A stretch of DNA of 64,000 nt from SpSt-398 sp041752235 (GCA_041752235.1 JBGSHM010000010.1:186001-250000); one strand, 5' to 3'. Positions 1 through 9,349 are shown, counted from the first letter of the stretch. The notes: generated by a model from the letters alone, not told the origin. Program-made: numbers and translations.

Positions 1-1
1 C

Positions 2-2656
2 CCCGAAACGAATTTCATCAACGTGGGTGAACGGACCAACGTGACTGGTTCCAAGAAATTCGCGCGGCTGATCCGGGAAAACAAATACGAAGAAGCGCTG
101 AGCGTGGCCCGCCAACAGGTGGAAAGCGGTGCTCAGATATTGGATGTGAACATGGATGACGCCCTCCTGGAAGGCGTTCAGGCCATGACCACCTTCCTGA
201 ACCTCGTGCAAAGCGAACCCGATATCGCCCGTATCCCCATCATGATCGACTCCTCGAAATTTGAGATCATTGAAGCGGGACTGAAATGCGTACAAGGCAA
301 GGCGATCGTGAATTCCATCTCCATGAAAGAAGGAGAGGAAAAATTTATTCAACAGGCAGAGATCTGTAAACTCTTTGGCGCCGCCGTGATCGTGATGGCC
401 TTTGATGAAAAAGGCCAGGCCGATACCAAGGACCGTAAAGTAGAGATCTGTCACCGCGCCTATACCATCCTTACCAAGAAACTGGGTTATGACCCGCAAG
501 ACATCATATTTGACCCCAACGTCTTTGCCGTAGCCACAGGTCTGGAAGAACATAACAACTACGGAGTTGATTTTATCCAGGCCACCCGGGAGATCAAACA
601 ACTCATGCCCTTAACCAAGGTATCAGGTGGGGTGAGCAACCTTTCCTTCTCTTTCCGGGGTAATGACCATGTACGTGAAGCCATGCACAGCGTTTTTCTC
701 TACCATGCCATCAAAGCCGGTATGGATATGGGGATCGTGAACGCCGGACAGTTGGTGGTATACGATGAAATAGAACCCAAACTCCGGGATCTCTGTGAAG
801 ACGTGATCCTGAACCGGAACAATACAAACAACGAGGCGACTGAAAAGCTGATTGCCTTTGCTGAAACCGTAAAAGCCAAAGGCAAAGAAGAAGTAAAAGA
901 CGAGGCCTGGAGACAGGGTACCGTAGAAGAACGACTGACCCACGCCCTGGTGAACGGGATTGCCGACTATGTTGAACAAGACACGGAAGAAGCGCGTCTA
1001 AAATACCCGGCTCCGCTTACCGTGATCGAAGGACCTCTGATGGACGGAATGAATGTAGTGGGTGACCTTTTTGGCGCCGGTAAAATGTTCCTGCCCCAGG
1101 TGGTGAAAAGTGCCCGGGTGATGAAAAAATCAGTGGCTGTACTTACCCCCTATATTGAAGCAGAGAAAGAAGAGAAAAGAAGAAACCTGGAAATAAGTGG
1201 CGGTCAATCCGTAGAAGCCAAAGGTGCCGCCAAGGTATTATTGGCCACGGTAAAAGGAGATGTACATGATATTGGTAAAAACATCGTAGGCGTCGTGCTT
1301 GGTTGTAATGGATATGATATCATTGATATGGGTGTGATGGTGCCGGCTGACAAGATCCTCGATACAGCCGAAAAAGAAAAAGTAGATATCATCGGTCTGA
1401 GTGGATTGATCACTCCCTCCCTGGATGAAATGGTGCATGTTGCCCATGAAATGAAACGTCGGGGTATGAAACAACCTTTGCTGATCGGTGGAGCCACCAC
1501 TTCCCGTATGCATACGGCAGTGAAGATCGCGCCACAGTATGATAATGGCGTGCTGCATGTACTTGACGCCTCCCGAAGTGTGACGGCAGTAAGTACCTTG
1601 TTGAGTGAGGACCAGAAATCAACCTTCCTTGCCCAAACGACGAAGGAGTATGATGAGCTCCGTCAGCAGTTCCTGAACAAACAAAAGAACAGGTCACTGA
1701 TCCCCTACAAGGAAGCCAAAGTGACCAAAGAATATTTTGATTGGAAAAATTACAAACCCACTACACCCGCGGTGAATGGGGTAAAGGTGATCAAAGGAGC
1801 CGACCTGGGTACCATTGCGGAATACATTGATTGGGGACCCTTCTTTATCGGCTGGGAAATGCCCGGTCACTTCCCTGAAGTATTGTCGGATAAAATCTTT
1901 GGCCAGGAAGCTACCCGTCTTTACGCCGATGCCCAGGCGCTGGTAAAAAAGATCGTAGCTGAGAAATGGTTTAGTGCCGATGGCGTCATCGGTTTCTGGC
2001 CTGCCGTAAGCAACAATGAAGATACCGTGACCTTACAAACCGAAAAGGGTGAGGTAAAATTGGAAATGCTCAGGCAGCAATTGAAAAAAGCCGTGGGTCA
2101 GCCTAATTTCTCCCTGGCTGATTTTGTCATGCCTGCGCAGGGGAACACTACGGACTACATGGGCGCTTTTGCGGTTACTATTCATGGCGCTAAAAAACAT
2201 GTGGATCGTTTTGCGGCTGAGTACGACGAATACAACAAGATCATGGTACAGATATTGGCTGACCGTTTTGTGGAAGCCTTTGCCGAATACCTCCACGCGG
2301 GTACCCGTAAGGAGTATTGGGGCTATGATAAAGAAGAGACATTAAGTAACGAAGAACTCATTCGCGAAAAATACAAAGGCATTCGCCCGGCACCGGGTTA
2401 CCCGGCCTGCCCCGATCATACCGAGAAGATCAAACTCTTTGAACTCTTAAACGTCACCGAAAACATTGGCATTGAACTCACCGAGAGCCTGGCGATGAAT
2501 CCTCCGGCATCGGTGTGTGGCTGGTATATTGCGCATCCGCAAAGTCATTATTTTGGCTTGGGAAAAATTTCCCGTGACCAACTGGAAGACTATGCAAAAC
2601 GGAAAGGCATGAGCTTGGAAGAAGCGGAGAAGTGGTTGCGTCCGGTATTGGAATAG
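2..2656 (+). CDS. metH: Cobalamin-dependent methionine synthase, C-terminal portion (5' end outside window)
   Basis: Transfers the methyl group of 5-methyltetrahydrofolate through cobalamin to homocysteine. The frame is open to the window edge. The GTG at base 23 is an internal Val in the family motif NFINVGERTN, so the true start lies upstream. Counting that GTG as residue 1, the pterin-binding domain comes first (DPNVFAVATG about 164-173, SGGVSNLSFSFRG 201-213). The B12 cap and B12-binding domains follow, with DVHDIGKNIV at 413-422, where His415 should be the cobalt ligand. The AdoMet-binding reactivation domain carries RPAPGYPACPDHTE at 788-801. Whether the homocysteine domain is fused upstream or is a separate gene, as in many Bacteroidota, cannot be seen. 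A dispersed palindromic repeat follows the stop. Confidence 0.97.
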   Translation, partial: PETNFINVGERTNVTGSKKFARLIRENKYEEALSVARQQVESGAQILDVNMDDALLEGVQAMTTFLNLVQSEPDIARIPIMIDSSKFEIIEAGLKCVQGKAIVNSISMKEGEEKFIQQAEICKLFGAAVIVMAFDEKGQADTKDRKVEICHRAYTILTKKLGYDPQDIIFDPNVFAVATGLEEHNNYGVDFIQATREIKQLMPLTKVSGGVSNLSFSFRGNDHVREAMHSVFLYHAIKAGMDMGIVNAGQLVVYDEIEPKLRDLCEDVILNRNNTNNEATEKLIAFAETVKAKGKEEVKDEAWRQGTVEERLTHALVNGIADYVEQDTEEARLKYPAPLTVIEGPLMDGMNVVGDLFGAGKMFLPQVVKSARVMKKSVAVLTPYIEAEKEEKRRNLEISGGQSVEAKGAAKVLLATVKGDVHDIGKNIVGVVLGCNGYDIIDMGVMVPADKILDTAEKEKVDIIGLSGLITPSLDEMVHVAHEMKRRGMKQPLLIGGATTSRMHTAVKIAPQYDNGVLHVLDASRSVTAVSTLLSEDQKSTFLAQTTKEYDELRQQFLNKQKNRSLIPYKEAKVTKEYFDWKNYKPTTPAVNGVKVIKGADLGTIAEYIDWGPFFIGWEMPGHFPEVLSDKIFGQEATRLYADAQALVKKIVAEKWFSADGVIGFWPAVSNNEDTVTLQTEKGEVKLEMLRQQLKKAVGQPNFSLADFVMPAQGNTTDYMGAFAVTIHGAKKHVDRFAAEYDEYNKIMVQILADRFVEAFAEYLHAGTRKEYWGYDKEETLSNEELIREKYKGIRPAPGYPACPDHTEKIKLFELLNVTENIGIELTESLAMNPPASVCGWYIAHPQSHYFGLGKISRDQLEDYAKRKGMSLEEAEKWLRPVLE

Positions 2657-2668
2657 TTGCTTACCTGG

Positions 2669-2747
2669 TTAACCGCGAAGGCGCAAAGGCACAAAGGAGC
2701 GCTAAGCCTATTGGCGTCACTTTGCGCCATCGCGACTTAGCGGTAAA
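2669..2747. repeat. Dispersed ACCGC-type inverted repeat, copy 1
   Basis: The left arm begins TTAACCGCGAAGGCGC and the right arm ends GCGCCATCGCGACTTAGCGG. The arms are imperfect inverted copies. The element fills the gap between the convergent metH and RDD genes and stops at the RDD stop codon. It is the first of nine related copies in this window and may fold as a bidirectional 3'-end hairpin. Confidence 0.8.
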
Positions 2748-3248
2748 TCATCTCGCTTTAATGACTATTGTTTTCGTCCAGGAATCATGCCAGGGCCTTG
2801 GAGAAAAGCCGCTCAATGGTTCAAAAGGCACCATGCGTGATAAAGTGCGCAGAATCGCATCTTTAAACGTTAACTCTCCTCCATCCTCACGGATAGCACG
2901 CGTACCGGAGACCAATTTCCCTAATGTATATCCCCGAAACACTTTCTCGCAAATAGTATAATAGAAAAGATAGTTAACGACACCCACTGCAAAGGCCATG
3001 AGTAAAAGATCAAAACTTGTTTGTTCATAAATGATCCGGCTCATGTATTCCGGAAAGAGGATTCCAAGAAGCGCCCCAACAATTGTCCCGGTAAGGTAAC
3101 TGAGGGCAAACCGCATCAACAGATTATCGACCAGGTAGTTCACAAATCGTTGTCCCATGGTGGCCTCTGTATATTGTTGTTGTGACAGGTAGTCATCAAA
3201 CAGTCCCGGCTCCGGGGTAGGTTGGTTCAGTTCTTCTTGTTCGCTCAT
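2748..3248 (-). CDS. RDD family membrane protein
   Basis: A 166-residue inner-membrane protein. The RDD-type arrangement is visible: an acidic N-terminal tail, GQRFVNYLVDNLLMRF near residue 32 at the first helix, two further hydrophobic segments (about 50-70 and 78-97), then the loop GYTLGKLVSGTRAIREDGG typical of the family. The molecular role of RDD proteins is mostly unknown; some affect ion or osmotic tolerance. It is the last gene of a leftward cluster and starts 5 bases after the HAD gene stop, so it is probably co-transcribed with it. Confidence 0.85.
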   Translation of the reverse strand: MSEQEELNQPTPEPGLFDDYLSQQQYTEATMGQRFVNYLVDNLLMRFALSYLTGTIVGALLGILFPEYMSRIIYEQTSFDLLLMAFAVGVVNYLFYYTICEKVFRGYTLGKLVSGTRAIREDGGELTFKDAILRTLSRMVPFEPLSGFSPRPWHDSWTKTIVIKAR

Positions 3249-3253
3249 GTTGG

Positions 3254-3874
3254 TTATGTTAAGATTTGATGGTAGCGGAGCTGTTCTTTCAACTGCTCCG
3301 GGTTTTGAAAATGAATACTCGTAATGCCCAGGTCTTCAGCGGCCTTTACATTGCGAAGATTATCATCAATAAAAAGAGCTTGTTGTGGTTGCACCGAATA
3401 GCGGTCAAGTAAACGATGATAGAACTCCGGAAAGGGCTTTCGGGTCTTTTCTTCTCCACTCACTACACGCCCATCAAACCAATGCAGAAAATCGTACCGC
3501 ACCAGGGCGATGTCAAACAAATTGGCCTGCCAGTTGGTCAATGCATAGGTACGATGACTTCCTTGTTGTTTTAACTGTCTGAACAATTCAACAGTGCCTG
3601 TAATAGGCCCACCTAGCATATCCGTCCATTTGCCATAATAATCACGAATGGAGGTTTCCCAATCAGGGAATTGTTCCACCAACATTTGGGTGGCCTCAAC
3701 AATGGAACGACCTGCATCCTGCTCCTCATTCCAGTCGGAGGTACAGATATGATTGAAAAAATAGTCCCTTTTTTCCGGACTGTCAAAATATTGGTCATGA
3801 AAAACATAACGGGGGTTCCAGTCGATCAATACCCCGCCGAGGTCAAATATGATCGTGTCAATAGAGTGGTTCAT
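3254..3874 (-). CDS. HAD-superfamily phosphatase (HAD-IA, YihX-like)
   Basis: A 206-residue cytosolic hydrolase. HAD motif I is FDLGGVLIDW, with the nucleophile Asp11 and Gly at the second catalytic position, as in the YihX-type sugar-phosphatase branch. Motif II is ALTNW, the conserved Lys lies in the RKPFPEFYH segment, and motif III is FIDDN. The likely reaction is phosphomonoester hydrolysis, possibly of a sugar phosphate, but the substrate cannot be read from the sequence. Its 5' end overlaps the 3' end of the upstream MFS gene by 17 bases, which supports translational coupling and one operon. Confidence 0.85.
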   Translation of the reverse strand: MNHSIDTIIFDLGGVLIDWNPRYVFHDQYFDSPEKRDYFFNHICTSDWNEEQDAGRSIVEATQMLVEQFPDWETSIRDYYGKWTDMLGGPITGTVELFRQLKQQGSHRTYALTNWQANLFDIALVRYDFLHWFDGRVVSGEEKTRKPFPEFYHRLLDRYSVQPQQALFIDDNLRNVKAAEDLGITSIHFQNPEQLKEQLRYHQILT

Positions 3875-5057
3875 CGTATTCTAAATTGGTGCCGGTCATT
3901 TTTTTATTCTCCAGCAATTTACTTCGCGAAGCGATAACCGCCGCGAGTGCGGTCATAAAAACCAATAAAATTAATCCGGAAGACAGATTGGTCTTCTCTG
4001 AAATAAACCCGATCAGGGATGGCCCGGCCAAAAAACCGATTAACCCGCCGGTGGTGACCATGGCAAACCCGTCGACCGGTTTTACACCGGGAATATTTCC
4101 CGAGGCACTAAACAATACCGGTACGATACAGGAACAGCCAAACCCCACCAGCACATAGCCGATAATACCCGGAACCGCCGAAGAAGAGAGCACCACCAAT
4201 AAAAAACCCGCTGCTGCGAGGGCTGCCCCGCCGATCACTACCGTCTTACTCCCTATCCGGGTAACAAGTCCATCACCGTTGAGTCGCCCAATCGTCATCG
4301 CTACTGCAAAACCGGTGTATCCAAGACTTAATAATTCCTTGGGTGCGCCTATCACTTCCCGAAAATAAATGGCGCTCCAATCGGCGACACAACCTTCTGA
4401 CATAAAGATCACCAGACAAATAAAAGAGATACTCAACACACTCAGGGATGGAAATTTCAACCCCGAACGACTATGTATAATTTCGGAATGCGACAATAAA
4501 TGTTTACGGTTAAAAAACACGATGGAGGCCACAAACAAGGCCATGATCAATATTTGCCAGGTGGTTCCTAACCCGCCAGCCACAAATAACGGGACCAGTC
4601 CTGTACTAATGCCACCGCCAATGCTATACAGGGCATGGCTGGTGCTCATCAACTTACGGTTGTATTTTTTTTCAAACACATTGATGGTGGTATTCACCGA
4701 CACTCCATTGAAAAAACCATTGATCCCAAAGAGGTACAAACTGATCCAGAAGACGTAAAGATTGGGGGCATTGACCAGCATGATCATGATCAAAGCCAGG
4801 GAGAGATACCCGGTCACCATCCAGGTGCCTACCGCGATGCGGCTAAACAATCTGCCCGACAAAGCCACCGCCGTCAGCGCGCCAAGGGGTGATAAGAGAA
4901 GCAATAACCCCAGTGTGCCATCCGACAAACCCAGTCGCACTTTGATTTCCGGGATGGCGCCCACCCAGATACCAAAGAGCAGGCTGGTACAAGCCAGTAG
5001 CACACTGACTGCAAAAACAGGCCTGAGCCGGATAAAACTGGAAAGGTTTTTCCACAT
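3858..5057 (-). CDS. MFS transporter
   Basis: A 399-residue polytopic inner-membrane protein with about 12 hydrophobic segments and a long polar loop near the middle, the usual 6+6 MFS layout. General features resemble the YbjJ/FucP-like branch (sugar or drug efflux), but no diagnostic substrate residues can be named. It sits 12 bases downstream of the SemiSWEET gene and overlaps the phosphatase gene. This grouping with a sugar facilitator and a possible sugar phosphatase makes a carbohydrate role plausible, which is inference. Confidence 0.8.
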   Translation of the reverse strand: MWKNLSSFIRLRPVFAVSVLLACTSLLFGIWVGAIPEIKVRLGLSDGTLGLLLLLSPLGALTAVALSGRLFSRIAVGTWMVTGYLSLALIMIMLVNAPNLYVFWISLYLFGINGFFNGVSVNTTINVFEKKYNRKLMSTSHALYSIGGGISTGLVPLFVAGGLGTTWQILIMALFVASIVFFNRKHLLSHSEIIHSRSGLKFPSLSVLSISFICLVIFMSEGCVADWSAIYFREVIGAPKELLSLGYTGFAVAMTIGRLNGDGLVTRIGSKTVVIGGAALAAAGFLLVVLSSSAVPGIIGYVLVGFGCSCIVPVLFSASGNIPGVKPVDGFAMVTTGGLIGFLAGPSLIGFISEKTNLSSGLILLVFMTALAAVIASRSKLLENKKMTGTNLEYDEPLY

Positions 5058-5069
5058 TGGCAGGCCGCG

Positions 5070-5324
5070 CTATTTGTATTTTAATTTTAAAAAGATCATG
5101 ACCGAACAAAGCGAGATCATGATGACATTGGTAACAATGATGACATTATCCTGCTTCATCACCCCATAGGCGATCCACATCACTTCATTGATAAAGGCAA
5201 TCACAAACATCATCAGCGGCACATTGGCTGCTGATTTCTCCTTCCAGGTTTTTAGTACTTGTGGGAGGAATGTGAGGGCGGTAACGGCGCAGGCGGAATA
5301 ACCTAGTATGTCAACGGTGCTCAT
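5070..5324 (-). CDS. SemiSWEET-type sugar transporter (PQ-loop)
   Basis: An 84-residue protein with three transmembrane helices and the PQ-loop signature TFLPQVLKTWKEKSA near residues 18-32. A second conserved part, FINEVMWIAYG, lies near 44-54. SemiSWEETs work as dimers and passively move sugars such as sucrose or glucose across the inner membrane. It is the first gene of a leftward cluster with MFS, HAD and RDD genes. The size and helix count fit the family exactly. Confidence 0.9.
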   Translation of the reverse strand: MSTVDILGYSACAVTALTFLPQVLKTWKEKSAANVPLMMFVIAFINEVMWIAYGVMKQDNVIIVTNVIMISLCSVMIFLKLKYK

Positions 5325-5362
5325 GTTGGCGATTTCGTTTCAGTTTTTAATACTAAAGGCTA

Positions 5363-5391
5363 AAAGCTAATAGCTATTGGCTATTAGCTTT
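5363..5391 (-). terminator. AGCTAATAGC hairpin between GH97 and SemiSWEET
   Basis: AAAGCTAATAGC (5363-5374) pairs perfectly with GCTATTAGCTTT (5380-5391) around a 5-base loop. It follows the GH97 stop on the minus strand and could act as its terminator, although the T-run behind it is broken. The same AGCTAATAGC word recurs in several other gaps of this window. Confidence 0.55.
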
Positions 5392-5407
5392 CAATATTTT
5401 TGAACGT

Positions 5408-7549
5408 TCATTTCTTTTTCTTCTTCTTGGTTCCAAATTCTTTGATCTGTTCAGGTGTGGCAGGCGCCAGGCTGACGGCGGCTCCACCACCGGCTGCCAG
5501 TTTAAACCACATCCCCGATTTCGAATCAACGATCATTTTATCGATGGCATAGGCTTCGGGATTGTTTTGCCAATGGGCATCCGAAGCATCGCGATAGATC
5601 GTAGCCAGGTATTTCGTCCCTTCGGTCAGGAAATCAAGTTTGACAGAGGCTTCCCGTGGCTTTTCATCGGTGATCGCTCCAATGAACCAGGCAGATGAAT
5701 TCTTTCCTTTACGGGCAATGGTCAAATATTCCCCTGGCTCGGCTTCCAGGATACGGGTATCATCCCAGTCCACGGCCACATCTTTGATAAATTGAAAGGC
5801 ATCCGGACGGGCTTCATAATTCTCCGGGAGGTCAGCCGCCATTTGCAAAGGACTATACATGGTCACATACAAAGCCAATTGTTTGGCCAGCGTAGTATGC
5901 ACCTGTTCCTTTTTATCCGGATTATAATGGCTCATTTTGATCTTGAAAATACCGGGGGTATAATCCATTGGCCCACCGATCAATCGGGTAAAGGGTAAAA
6001 TGGTTTCATGATCAGGAGGGTTACCCACGCTCCAGGCATTGAACTCATTTCCCCTGGCGGCTTCACTGGCGATCCAGTTGGGGTAGGTGCGGTGAAGACC
6101 TGTCAAACGCACTGATTCGTGCATATCCACCATGATGCCATAGTTCGCTGTTTTGGCCGCCACACGTTCATAGTGTTTTACCATCCATTGTCCATCATGG
6201 TGTTCGCCGCGGGGAATGATGCGTCCTACATAGCCTGTCTTTACCGCGTCATAGTTAAATTGCTTCATCAGGCGATAAGCGGTATCCATCCAACGTTCAT
6301 AGTTGGTAACGGAGGCAGAGGTTTCATGGTGCATGATGATCTTTACCCCTTTGCTTTTTGCATAGGTGGAAAGTTCGGCTATATCAAAATCGGGATAGGG
6401 GGTTACAAAGTCAAATACATCTTCTTTCCATTGCCCAAACCAATCTTCCCAGCCCGTGTTCCATCCTTCTACCAGTACAGACTGGATATTATTTTTGGCC
6501 GCAAAATCAATATATCTTTTTACATTGGCTGTATTGGCACCATGTGGTACTTTGGTCGCTTGCTGGCTGCCCACTTGTCCACCGCTATAATCCCAACTAC
6601 TCACACCCACATGCATTTCCCACCATACGCCGACAAATTTCTGGGGCTTGATAAATGAAGTGTTCGGAACTTTAGAAGGCTCATTCAGGTTAAGGATCAT
6701 TTTAGACGCTAAGAGGTCAGCCGCTTTATCACTGATGAGGATGGTACGCCAGGGTGTTTTGGTTGGCGTTTGCAAATAGGCTTTGTTTCCTACTGCATCG
6801 GGCACCAGGTGTGAATGAAAAACAAATGTATTTTTATCCAATACCAGATTAAGTGCCGGATAATTTACCAGTGCCGCCTCATGGATATTGATGTACAATC
6901 CTTCCGCAGTTTTCATCATCAGTGGCGTTTGAACGGCATTTCGGTCAAAAAAAGTTTTGGCATGTATCTCGGCACTCAACTTTCCACCCGCTGCATCGAT
7001 CTCACTTAATTTGGTTTGGTTGTACCAATACTCGTTGGTATCAAAATCTCCAGGAATCCACCAGGCGGTATGGTCTCCGGTGAGTGCGATCTCGGTCATT
7101 TCTTCCCCGATGACAAAGTGTTTGAGATTGGGTTGGTCGGGAAATTCAAAACGAAATCCAACTCCATCATCAAAAACTCGGGCAATAAGGATCACGACAA
7201 TATCATTCGTGGTTTTTAATTTCAGGGCGATCTCATTGCAATGATTGCGGATCGTCTTTACCTCGCCCCATACCGGATCCCAGCTTTCATCGATGGTGCG
7301 TTTGTCAATGGACGTGATGCTGAATTTATCTAATACAAGTGCAGGAACATTGAGTTTAAAACCGATCGAAGAAGGTTTTACTACATTCATGCCTTTATAG
7401 TCAACAGCATACGATAATTTATCGCCCGGGTTGGAGATCAGGCGAAAGACCATGTTCCCATTGGGGGAAGCAACCGTTTCGATATCAGCGGCAAACAATA
7501 CAGGAGCTATGACCAGCCATGCGGTCAAAAGGGAGACAAGCTTTTTCAT
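5408..7549 (-). CDS. GH97 alpha-glucosidase (SusB-like, inverting type)
   Basis: A 713-residue secreted glycoside hydrolase with signal peptide 1-21. It has the GH97 N-terminal beta-sandwich, then a TIM barrel beginning around FVGVWWEMHVG (305). The family acid residues fall at HHET (Glu409), VDMHES (Glu478), SEAARG (Glu496) and Glu502. The spacing matches Glu439, Glu508, Glu526 and Glu532 of Bacteroides SusB with a constant offset of 30, so I predict an inverting alpha-glucosidase rather than the retaining alpha-galactosidase branch. The substrate should be alpha-glucans or oligosaccharides in the periplasm. The C-terminus ends in six lysines, which is odd. A LacI-operator-like palindrome lies 189 bases upstream. 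Confidence 0.93.
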   Translation of the reverse strand: MKKLVSLLTAWLVIAPVLFAADIETVASPNGNMVFRLISNPGDKLSYAVDYKGMNVVKPSSIGFKLNVPALVLDKFSITSIDKRTIDESWDPVWGEVKTIRNHCNEIALKLKTTNDIVVILIARVFDDGVGFRFEFPDQPNLKHFVIGEEMTEIALTGDHTAWWIPGDFDTNEYWYNQTKLSEIDAAGGKLSAEIHAKTFFDRNAVQTPLMMKTAEGLYINIHEAALVNYPALNLVLDKNTFVFHSHLVPDAVGNKAYLQTPTKTPWRTILISDKAADLLASKMILNLNEPSKVPNTSFIKPQKFVGVWWEMHVGVSSWDYSGGQVGSQQATKVPHGANTANVKRYIDFAAKNNIQSVLVEGWNTGWEDWFGQWKEDVFDFVTPYPDFDIAELSTYAKSKGVKIIMHHETSASVTNYERWMDTAYRLMKQFNYDAVKTGYVGRIIPRGEHHDGQWMVKHYERVAAKTANYGIMVDMHESVRLTGLHRTYPNWIASEAARGNEFNAWSVGNPPDHETILPFTRLIGGPMDYTPGIFKIKMSHYNPDKKEQVHTTLAKQLALYVTMYSPLQMAADLPENYEARPDAFQFIKDVAVDWDDTRILEAEPGEYLTIARKGKNSSAWFIGAITDEKPREASVKLDFLTEGTKYLATIYRDASDAHWQNNPEAYAIDKMIVDSKSGMWFKLAAGGGAAVSLAPATPEQIKEFGTKKKKKK

Positions 7550-7596
7550 ATCCGGAAAATTTGAAGGGTGAAGGTAGCAACTTGAACGAAAACAAA

Positions 7597-7691
7597 AATT
7601 GATTACTGATTATTAATTATGGATTATTTGGGAAACCGATCTAAACTACAAGTCACATCATAGACTTAGTAATCAATAATCAATAATTCGC
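7597..7691. repeat. Iterated-word inverted repeat (GATTATT type)
   Basis: The left half reads ATTGATTACTGATTATTAAT. The right half (7668-7691) reads AGTAATCAATAATCAATAAT, its imperfect reverse complement. Both are made of short iterated words. It lies between the LOG gene and the start of GH97 on the minus strand, so it may lie in the 3' end of the LOG transcript or in the GH97 leader. Confidence 0.6.
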
Positions 7692-7709
7692 ATTTCAAAA
7701 GAAATCGCC

Positions 7710-8441
7710 CTATCTTTTTTCAAATAGCCACCACAAACGTTTGCGGGGCTTCACGGTGTAGTTTGTCCGAATATAATGTAGCACGTGATTTACGGCTTCG
7801 ACCGGGTCGTCTGTGAGTAGAACCAGCGACAGGTCTTCCCGGGAAATGGTACCCTTCTCGGCCATATGTTCGATCATTTCCCATAATTCTTTATAATATT
7901 CTTTTCCAAACAATACGATGGGGAAAGCAGTGATGGTTCGGGTTTGTACCAGGGTGACCGTCTCAAATAACTCATCCATGGTACCAAAACCACCGGGCAT
8001 GATGATAAACCCGTAGGAGTATTTGGTAAGCAATACTTTGCGGACAAAGAAATGCTCAAACGTGATGGACTTGTGAACATAGGGGTTGATATGCTGTTCA
8101 AAAGGCAATTGAATATTACAGCCAATGGAGGTGCCCCCTGCTTCAAAAGCACCCCGGTTGGCCGCCTCCATGATACCTGGGCCTCCGCCGGTCATGGTGG
8201 TCAAACCCGACTCCGCCACCAGGCGTCCCACTTCCCGTGCTGAGATATAATAGGGATGGTCTTCTTTGAACCGGGCTGATCCAAATACGGTGACACAGGG
8301 TCCGGCAAAATGCAGGGTTCGAAATCCCCGGATGAACTGGCGGAACACCCGAAAGGCAAAAGACAATTCATATCCACGGCTTTTCGGTCCATCGAGAAAA
8401 ACATGGGACTTTGGGGGGATCAGGCGGGGGAGCTGCTTCAT
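7710..8441 (-). CDS. LOG-family nucleoside 5'-monophosphate phosphoribohydrolase (TIGR00730)
   Basis: A 243-residue cytosolic Rossmann-fold protein formerly mis-annotated as lysine decarboxylase. The nucleotide-binding and catalytic signatures are GGGPGIMEAANRGA and PGGFGTMDELFE. Family members remove the base from cytokinin riboside or purine 5'-monophosphates (LOG, YgdH/PpnN relatives). It is divergent from exonuclease III across a 140-base AT-rich gap. The physiological role in this organism is unknown. Confidence 0.88.
   Translation of the reverse strand: MKQLPRLIPPKSHVFLDGPKSRGYELSFAFRVFRQFIRGFRTLHFAGPCVTVFGSARFKEDHPYYISAREVGRLVAESGLTTMTGGGPGIMEAANRGAFEAGGTSIGCNIQLPFEQHINPYVHKSITFEHFFVRKVLLTKYSYGFIIMPGGFGTMDELFETVTLVQTRTITAFPIVLFGKEYYKELWEMIEHMAEKGTISREDLSLVLLTDDPVEAVNHVLHYIRTNYTVKPRKRLWWLFEKR
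7734..7743. promoter_or_regulatory. Possible LacI-family operator copy upstream of GH97
   Basis: CAAACGTTTG is a perfect 10-base palindrome followed on the plus strand by CGG, sharing 13 bases with the two stronger sites at 35774 and 42958. It lies inside the 3' end of the LOG coding region, 189 bases before the GH97 start. Chance occurrence is possible because the codons are needed for the LOG C-terminus. Confidence 0.3.
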
Positions 8442-8581
8442 TGGTCTGATTTGGGAATTTGAGATTGGGTGAACTTAGCTACAAATTATCACATTATTAC
8501 TTTTCAAATCATCACATTCTTAAATTTTCAAATTTCGAAAATCTCAAATTTCTCTTCTGAATCATTTTGTACCTTGTGGCT

Positions 8582-9349
8582 ATGCGCATCATTTCTTATA
8601 ACGTAAACGGCATAAGGGCCGCGGTAAAAAAAGGATTTATTGATTGGTTAAAAACCGATCCGGCAGATGTCATCTGTATTCAGGAAACAAAAGCCACCAA
8701 GGAAGATGTGGACCACCAATTGTTCTCGAGCCTCGGCTATCATGATTATTGGTTCTCCGCACAAAAAAAAGGGTACAGTGGAGTGGCCGTATTTACCAAA
8801 ATAAAACCCGATAAGGTTGAAACCGGAAACGGGCATAGTGCCAGCGATGATGAAGGCCGGGTGATACAACTTGACTTTGGGGATATCCGGCTCATCAACG
8901 CCTATTTTCCTTCCGGCACAAGTGGTGATGAACGACAGGGTTTCAAATACACCTGGCTGGATGAGTTCCATGTTTACCTGAATAAATTAAAAAAGAAATA
9001 CCCCAAGCTCATTCTCTGTGGCGATTACAATATTGCCCATCAGGAGATCGATATCCATGATCCCAAAGGGAACAAAAAATCGAGTGGGTTTCTGCCCGAA
9101 GAGCGGGAATGGATGACCAAATTCTATGAAAGCGGATGGGTAGATAGTTTCCGTGTTTTTCATCCGGAGCCACATCGGTATAGTTGGTGGAGTCAGCGCT
9201 TTCCCAGTGTACGGTTAAATAACAAGGGCTGGCGGATCGATTACATCAATGTTACCGAACCCCTGCGCAATCAATTAAAAGATGCCGAGATTTTCCCGGA
9301 TGTAAAGCATAGTGATCATTGCCCGGTGTATCTGGAGTTGAAGAAGTAA
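8582..9349 (+). CDS. xth: Exodeoxyribonuclease III (AP endonuclease)
   Basis: A 255-residue base-excision-repair nuclease of the exonuclease-endonuclease-phosphatase fold. It starts MRIISYNVNGIRAA and then has ICIQETK (metal-binding Glu), GDYNIAHQEIDIHDP, and the terminal SDHCPVYLEL with the catalytic Asp-His pair. I chose the ATG at 8582 rather than the TTG at 8567 because the family begins at this Met. A near-consensus -7 box, TCATTTTG at 8562-8569, would place the transcript start only a few bases upstream, giving a very short leader. Confidence 0.95.
   Translation: MRIISYNVNGIRAAVKKGFIDWLKTDPADVICIQETKATKEDVDHQLFSSLGYHDYWFSAQKKGYSGVAVFTKIKPDKVETGNGHSASDDEGRVIQLDFGDIRLINAYFPSGTSGDERQGFKYTWLDEFHVYLNKLKKKYPKLILCGDYNIAHQEIDIHDPKGNKKSSGFLPEEREWMTKFYESGWVDSFRVFHPEPHRYSWWSQRFPSVRLNNKGWRIDYINVTEPLRNQLKDAEIFPDVKHSDHCPVYLELKK

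Noticed and set aside
8567..8581. TTG start giving a longer exonuclease III
   Set aside because: The extra residues are not family-like and overlap the probable -7 promoter box.
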